Position numbers and translations under genes: made by a program | Shown: one piece after another, positions 60,601 through 64,000 of the stretch | Layout: every line of letters starts with the position of its first letter | Numbering within the stretch: the stretch's first letter is position 1 | Notes under the pieces: generated by a model | What the model saw: the letters and a program-made list of their open reading frames with translations, nothing else | Told to the model about the DNA's origin: nothing | Databases searched by the model: none | Assembly (NCBI GenBank): GCA_963971285.1 | Contig: OZ020247.1 | Span: forward strand, 12,606,614-12,670,613 | Direction of reading: 5' to 3' | Length of the DNA: 64,000 nucleotides | DNA from: Astropecten irregularis | Lineage: Eukaryota > Echinodermata > Asteroidea > Paxillosida > Astropectinidae

Positions 60601-63473
60601 ATAGACCTTTTGATTGGGGAGTGATTTATGTTCAAAGACTTTTTTTCATTGTTCGGAGGAAAAACGTTGACCTTTAAAAGCAGGATTTTAACTGTGGGTA
60701 ATTTGGCATATAGAAGTACTTGAATGAATTTATGTTAGCACAAAAGCCTATTTTTCTGTACATTGATTTGATACATTGTAGAGTGCAGGGTATGGACTTT
60801 TCATTCTTCGGTAAACATTTGGTATTTAATGAAAACATGGAAACTTATAGCCTAGTACACATGAATGCACAGTGTATTTGGCTATTTGCTACAGTACAGT
60901 GCAACATTTGGTAAAATGCAAACTTCATACAGCATGGATGACATTGTGTGCTGCAAAATGGAAATGTAAGCCTTTCCCAGGTCTAGCACTGTATAAAACC
61001 GTGAATAAAATACATAAAATGAAACGGCTGGCATTACTAATAAGCCCAGCACACAGGTGTGCAATGTACACAGTGGGTTGACTCACACAAATTGTTTCAG
61101 AGCAAATGTGCATACAGTACATGTGCATAGGCCCATGAGGTGACCATATATCATGTGTCCAGTTTTTTCTATAATATAATCTAGAATGCAAACAAAACAC
61201 ACTTGGAACTGAATTTGGGCTGTGAAAATATAATGTCCCGCGCATTTTTATACATGTGTGCATGCAGTGAAAATCACCCGATGATTTTTTATCGGGATTC
61301 AACATCATTCTAGGTCGCACACACTTGTACACTCCATGTTCTGGCCTCGATGCATTTTAAAGGTACAAAAAACAATACATGATTGGTAAAGGTCACAGGA
61401 CATACGTTTGATCATACTTCGTCTGATCAAACGTGTACATGAAATAATACAAGTTCTGTGAAAATTTGAGCTCTATCGGACATCTGAGTCACAAGAAAAT
61501 AGCGAAAACCTGACTCAATTTTTCTTATAAAACATGAAGAATGGTTTTGATCTTACCCTGAGATCAAAACTGTTTTCGGTCTTTGTTTTACTAACTTCTT
61601 GAAATATTTTAACAGTATGTTTCTACCAGCACCATCTTCATACCTTGAGTGAAAGGGGATAACTCAAGTGAGGGTGTCCTTTATGTTTGTTCCAAAAATC
61701 GTTTGGACGAACGATCTTTGGAAAAGACACTGAATCTTGATTTCCTTGAAAAACCCAGCATCTGATGAACCAAGATTTCCCATGGTGACTGTTTACAAAC
61801 TGTTGAGTCCATTTTCTGTCTCAAACTCAAAAATATATTTTTTGGAGGCCTTGCAAATCCTGTATGCTCCCTTTAAGTTAACACTCATGTGAGAAGCCGG
61901 ATCTTTATGGGAATTTGGTTACCATGCCAACATATTGTTTTCGATCAACTAGTCTGAAGCATAATTACTTACTTGTCTGCAAACCTGTGGCACATCATTT
62001 CTGTTTTCACAACCTGTATGTATGGAGCTGTTAAGCACAAATAAATGCTTAGCACATAATGTCTCGTTCAATAAAACACCACCATTAAACATTTTCATTT
62101 GATATTCATGTTCAGCGAACAAGAGCCAACTTTAGAACAATCACAAGTGGTACACAACACATGGAAATTTGGTTGTTAATCCTGTTTTCATTAAAGCAGA
62201 AATGTCATCGTTAGCAAATTTGTTTGTGCTTAGCAGGGCTGTGAAATTGGCCCCTTCTGTCAGTGCATAGGATATTCTTTTTTAGATTTCTAAGAGTATG
62301 TTCACACGAGGCTGCTATTCACTGCTAGTGCTAACTTCACTGCTACATTTAACTTAGCAGTGACAATTTGTGGCTGTTGGAACATAATTTTAAGTAACTT
62401 CAACGTCAACTTTGCTGCTAACTTTGCTGGCTAAGTCCAAAAGTTCACAGAAAAATCAGTCTCTTTTCAACTTAAACATTATTTTTGGGAATATAGTAAG
62501 CTTACTGCTAGAATTTTTTTTTTTATTGCACTACCGAGGTTTAGCTTTTTTAATGCATTTCACTTGGTTGTCCCTAAAGTCCTTTTCACACGATGCCAAA
62601 AAACCTCTCAACCATTGAGAAATTCTCTCATGGGTCTGGACCTTGGTCAAAATCTCTCAAGGATTCACCAGGGACGTCGGTCACTCTCAAGCATTGGTGT
62701 CCTTTCACATGATGACACTTTTGTACGATTTCGCAACCATGAGAGAATTTCTCAATGGTTGAAAGTTGTTTTAGCATCGTGTGAAAAGGCCTTTTGCCTT
62801 TAAAGGTAGTATCATACTTTGGTAAGAAACCAAAACAGAAATGTTCACAGATTTACGTGTCAATATACAGGGTATGAAGATGGTGGGGATAGAAACATAC
62901 CCTTAAAATGTTTTCACCTGAAATTGTGTATTTATCCAGAAATTACTAAAACAACGACCGAAAATCTTTTTAATCTTTTAAAAGATCAAAAATAAAAGAG
63001 AAAAGACTTAAGAAATACTGTGGCCGTTTTTCACTGTTTTTTCAAAATGTGGGGACTCAAATTTTCACAGATTACTTTTACTGTATCTTCCTTGATATTT
63101 TTGCCCATGAATCTTTATTTCTTTGACAAAAACCAAAGTATGATATTACCTTTAAATGTTGTTTTTTTTTAATACCATGTACTGTACATGTATTTGTTGT
63201 GAGTTTATTTTTGTTTCATACTATGTACAAGGCAATTCTTTTTATGCAAACCCGTGTTTTATTTTTAACCACTGGATCGGTGTATTATCGAGCACGTTGA
63301 TGCTGATATTGTGTTATAATTGATGTATTTTTGTGTTCTGTTTTTTTTGGTTACAGTTCACAGTATAGACACAACTCAAGCCATGTTCCTCCCTGTGGGT
63401 GCTTCCATATCTCTGCTCGTTATGTTTTTCTTCTTCGACTCCATGCAAATGGTGTTTGCTGTCTGTACAGCAG
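39583..63473 (+). CDS. SPPL3: SPPL3, signal peptide peptidase-like 3 (first four coding exons)
   Basis: Exons 39583-39605, 50598-50675, 58661-58764 and 63357-63473 join in frame to 107 residues. They begin [20 protein letters not shown] and continue [19 protein letters not shown], a variable acidic/Ser/Asn segment, then [20 protein letters not shown] and [16 protein letters not shown]. This matches the human SPPL3 N-terminus almost residue for residue except in the loop. SPPL3 is a multipass Golgi intramembrane aspartyl protease of the presenilin/SPP family that trims glycosyltransferases (family knowledge). Two membrane segments are visible (residues about 17-33 and 78-98). The catalytic YD and GxGD motifs would be in exons right of the window. 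It is divergent from HNF1 as in human. The human protein is about 385 residues. Confidence 0.93.
39757..40069. repeat. Duplicated hairpin module, copy 1
   Basis: About 310 bp repeated at 40632-40939: AAAGTTTGGGACCCT, CTTGTGTTTTTATCACACGT, CCAAGAATCCATTGCGCATG and CGATCTGTGGCATAATGACT. It carries an inverted pair TGTAGCCCTATAT / ATATAGGGCTACA. Confidence 0.85.
40632..40939. repeat. Duplicated hairpin module, copy 2
   Basis: Second copy, offset 875 bp, same orientation. The inverted pair TGTAGCCCTA / TAGGGCTACA is kept although the loop differs. Confidence 0.85.
41625..43166. mobile_element. 1.5-kb hAT-like non-autonomous transposon
   Basis: Ends CAGGGGTCGAAATTAA and TTAATTTCGACCCCTG are perfect 16-bp inverted repeats. 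The direct repeat CATTTG is found on both flanks. GGCCCG-rich subterminal words are inverted relative to each other. Open frames inside (up to about 119 codons) show no transposase motif. Confidence 0.8.
42480..42610. repeat. Family L fragment inside the hAT-like element
   Basis: CAGCCAGTTATTTTGTCCAT and GCCAAGTAGAAACACACTTT match 47175-47220 and, inverted, the block at 5275-5640. Confidence 0.55.
44649..44841. mobile_element. Inverted-repeat element, family F
   Basis: CAGCGGAACGCTGCTATAA at the left faces TTATAGTGGCGTTCCACTG at the right. Related sequence lies near 21590-21720 (ATTGGAAACCAAGGATGATG). Confidence 0.6.
45490..45705. mobile_element. Fold-back repeat, ~100-bp arms
   Basis: GTGTCCCCGCC…CCGCTAACAAAA…ACTCTATAATTGCAG on the left is mirrored by CTGCAGTATAGAGTGT…TTTTGTTGCCGG…GGCGGGGACAC on the right. 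Confidence 0.65.
46315..46640. repeat. Dispersed repeat, family O copy 1
   Basis: Present inverted at about 50835-51010: TGTAATGGAAACAACACAAG versus CTTGTGTTGTTTCCATTACA, and GTTTGTAAACAAAAGAAAGG versus CCTTTCTTTTGTTTACAAAC. Confidence 0.65.
47035..47350. repeat. Family L copy 2, inverted
   Basis: Reverse complement of 5275-5640. AACCGTTAACCGAAA and GGCTCATGCTCAACAA are the landmarks. Confidence 0.65.
47455..47755. mobile_element. Diverged MITE family B
   Basis: AAACCAAAACAGAAATGTCC and ACCGAAAACAGTTTTGATCT are family landmarks. Both ends are eroded. Confidence 0.55.
48290..48442. mobile_element. Short palindromic MITE (GGGGTCGATTTCAC)
   Basis: GGGGTCGATTTCAC at the left and GTGAAATCGACCCC at the right are perfect inverted ends of a 153-bp element. 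Confidence 0.75.
48510..48810. repeat. Dispersed repeat, family J copy 1
   Basis: Matches 51022-51299: GAAGAGACGCAACATT, GGTTGAGATTTTCAACCCTG and CCCGAGATTTTGGATAG. Confidence 0.75.
49453..49703. mobile_element. Inverted-repeat element, family P copy 1
   Basis: GTCCAATTTCATGGCCCTGC at the left versus GCTCCATGAAGCTGGCCCCT at the right. An inverted second copy is at 62029-62255. Confidence 0.6.
50090..50565. mobile_element. Family M repeat, ends 32 nt before SPPL3 exon 2
   Basis: CAGTGGCGGTTCTAG at the left and CTAGAACCGCGGCTG at the right are inverted ends. It contains a C13 run and an internal insert at about 50281-50410 absent from the copy at 21288. Confidence 0.7.
50598..50675 (+). CDS. 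SPPL3: SPPL3 exon 2
   Basis: Acceptor TTGTTGTGCAG|G; donor TTCAG|GTAAG. Encodes [12 protein letters not shown] and the first membrane segment [13 protein letters not shown]. 78 nt; human differs by only a few conservative residues. Confidence 0.95.
50707..50830. mobile_element. Fold-back element N, copy 1, 31 nt after the exon 2 donor
   Basis: ATGGGAGACTTTGGAGAAC at the left, GTTCTCCAAAGTCTCCCAT at the right. The centre is CpG-rich. Second copy at 63801-63934. Confidence 0.8.
50835..51010. repeat. Family O copy 2, inverted
   Basis: See 46315-46640. A third diverged piece is at about 63655-63760. Confidence 0.6.
51022..51299. repeat. Dispersed repeat, family J copy 2
   Basis: Direct copy of 48510-48810, about 2.5 kb downstream, with roughly one in eight bases changed by eye. 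Confidence 0.75.
51411..51697. repeat. 143-bp tandem duplication
   Basis: GATCGACTGTCCAAAAAAGA occurs at 51417 and 51560. The two units differ at only a few bases, so the duplication is young. Confidence 0.9.
52478..52847. mobile_element. MITE family A, full-length
   Basis: TTAAAGGTAATCATACTTTG at the left and CAAAGTATGATACTACCTTT at the right. 370 bp including TTAA sites. Confidence 0.85.
53249..53618. mobile_element. MITE family A, full-length, inverted
   Basis: TTAAAGGTATCATACTTTGG and CCAAAGTATGATATTACCTT with TTAA on both sides. 370 bp. Confidence 0.85.
55593..55778. mobile_element. MITE family A, right half missing
   Basis: TTAAAGGTATTAAGCCATAC and the arm to CCCATGGAATTTCCTTAA. The rest is lost. 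Confidence 0.7.
55851..56033. repeat. Repeat Q copy 1
   Basis: TCTTGATTTCCTTGAAAAAC, CCATGGTGACTGTTTGCACT and TGTATGCTGCCTTAA. Further copies at 56605 and 61678. Confidence 0.65.
56428..56604. mobile_element. MITE family B, truncated at repeat Q
   Basis: TTAAAGGTACAATACATGAT to CTTATAAAACATGAAGAATA. The remainder is replaced by repeat Q copy 2. Confidence 0.7.
56605..56797. repeat. Repeat Q copy 2
   Basis: CTTTATGTTTGTTCCAAAAA at the left and ATGCTCCCTTTAA at the right. It replaces the second half of a family B element. Confidence 0.65.
57358..57579. mobile_element. MITE family B, internal deletion
   Basis: TTAAAGGTATAATACATGAT at the left and CAATCTTGTACTGTACCTTT at the right. It jumps from CCGAGATCAAAA to the right end. 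Confidence 0.75.
57893..58220. mobile_element. MITE family B, inverted, left end missing
   Basis: AAAATTTACGTATAACTTTC to CCAATCATGTATTACCGG, then TTTACCTTTAA. Confidence 0.75.
58661..58764 (+). CDS. SPPL3: SPPL3 exon 3 (variable loop)
   Basis: Acceptor AATTTCTTTTAG|A; donor AATG|GTAAGA. Encodes [18 protein letters not shown] and a Ser/Asn/Pro segment. The start SLNMD is conserved with human; the rest is the variable acidic loop. 104 nt. Confidence 0.92.
58840..59224. mobile_element. Fold-back repeat with AATCGCAATT words
   Basis: GCGTGATTATTTGCGTTGCA on the left and several GCGATT/AATCGC inverted words to 59224. GTGATTATTTGCG recurs on both sides of the centre. Confidence 0.6.
61357..61655. 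mobile_element. MITE family B, right end replaced
   Basis: TTAAAGGTACAAAAAACAAT at the left through ACCATCTTCATACCTTGA. Repeat Q copy 3 follows. Confidence 0.7.
61678..61876. repeat. Repeat Q copy 3
   Basis: CTTTATGTTTGTTCCAAAAA to TGTATGCTCCCTTTAA, again attached to a family B fragment. Confidence 0.65.
62029..62255. mobile_element. Inverted-repeat element, family P copy 2
   Basis: GGAGCTGTTAAGCACAAATA and GCTTAGCAGGGCTGTGAAAT are the inverse of the ends at 49453-49703. Confidence 0.6.
62577..62797. mobile_element. Palindromic element H
   Basis: TTTTCACACGATGC and CAACCATTGAGAAATTCTCT at the left are mirrored by AGAGAATTTCTCAATGGTTG and GCATCGTGTGAAAA at the right. Confidence 0.8.
62800..63155. 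mobile_element. MITE family A, full-length, inverted
   Basis: TTAAAGGTAGTATCATACTT and CAAAGTATGATATTACCTTT with TTAA on both sides. It ends about 200 bp before SPPL3 exon 4. Confidence 0.85.
63357..63473 (+). CDS. SPPL3: SPPL3 exon 4 (second membrane segment)
   Basis: Acceptor TTTTTTGGTTACAG|TT; donor GCAG|GTAATT. Encodes [20 protein letters not shown] and [18 protein letters not shown], nearly identical to human. 117 nt. The gene runs on past the right edge. Confidence 0.95.
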
Positions 63474-64000
63474 GTAATTAAGAAGCCGATTGGCCCATAT
63501 TTTTATTCAAACTGCGACGGTAATTGTAGGGTAGGATCTCCCAAATAGGCCTTATTCAATATTCATGGTACATCCATCCTGCATTCGAAGCAGTGCAATC
63601 AAACCGAGGCTTGGGGCCCTTCTCAAAGCTCGGCTCCGGCTCAGGCTGTTGAATTCGGTCGCATATTCTGTCAAGAAAACTATTTTGTAACACTTGGCTA
63701 CCCATGCCAACCACCAGCAGTTGTTTGCAATTCTTTCTTAAAAGAAATGTCTACACAGTAAATATGGATTCAAGAAAGATTTGAGGCTTTGCATGGTGAC
63801 AATGGGAGACTTTTGGGAATCGGTCTTCATGTCAACAGCGCACGTGCACGCTTAACAGCGTAGTCGCAAAACAATGCGCACATGCTCACAATTGCACTGT
63901 TTACTTGAAGACCGATTCTCAAAAGTTTCCCATTGGTACGTGGATCGGTTTGCAGAAACACCATGTAAGAATCGTTCGTACTTAAGCACTTCTCACAATT
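63474..64000 (+). other. Start of SPPL3 intron 4
   Basis: Holds a family E fragment near 63610, a piece of repeat O and the second fold-back N (63801-63934). No exon seen. Confidence 0.7.
63801..63934. mobile_element. Fold-back element N, copy 2
   Basis: AATGGGAGACTTTTGGGAAT at the left, ATTCTCAAAAGTTTCCCATT at the right. Same family as 50707-50830. Confidence 0.78.

Larger units (their letters stand above)
58765..63356 (+). other. SPPL3 intron 3
   Basis: A 4.6-kb intron with an AATCGC-rich fold-back (58840-59224), a possible inverted element with GAGTAC-rich ends (59956-60336), MITEs, repeats P and Q, and palindrome H. Unrecognised DNA lies at 59230-59950 and 60340-61355. Confidence 0.75.

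Overview
This is a eukaryotic, AT-rich, intron-rich window. It looks like an invertebrate deuterostome, most likely an echinoderm; I cannot name the species. The reasons are the three recognisable genes (CUSTOS, HNF1, SPPL3), long introns, canonical GT-AG splice sites, and a dense load of short inverted-repeat transposons, TGTACA-rich stretches and low-complexity arrays. There are no bacterial operons.

Layout. (1) The left edge to 4351 holds the 3' part of CUSTOS (C12orf43) on the + strand: two coding exons and the stop codon, with earlier exons outside the window. (2) From 4352 to 12037 is the gap between two convergent genes. It holds repeats, including an exact 109-bp tandem array carrying a tRNA-like A-box (6188-7311), a 620-bp fold-back element, and probably the 3' UTR of HNF1. 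(3) From 12038 to 31690 on the - strand is a complete HNF1 homeobox gene. Eight coding exons join in frame to about 697 residues: dimerisation domain, POU-specific domain, HNF1-type homeodomain with its extra loop, and a glutamine-rich transactivation region. Its introns hold a truncated LINE, minisatellites, a tRNA-like element, a G-rich pentamer array and many MITEs. (4) From 31691 to 39582 is the head-to-head intergenic region between HNF1 and SPPL3, with layered nested transposons. (5) From 39583 to the right edge on the + strand are the first four coding exons of SPPL3, an intramembrane aspartyl protease. The gene continues beyond the window.

The three genes have the order and orientation that I recall for human 12q24.31 (SPPL3 and C12orf43 on one strand, HNF1A between them on the other). 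All seven HNF1 intron phases derived here (2,1,2,1,0,1,1) also match human HNF1A as I know it.

The main non-genic theme is two related MITE families (called A and B here, about 25 copies) with TTAA target sites. A third family (C) sits nested inside an A copy, and its empty target site can be read from sister copies. The exon models are built from splice signals and reading frame only; no transcript data were available.
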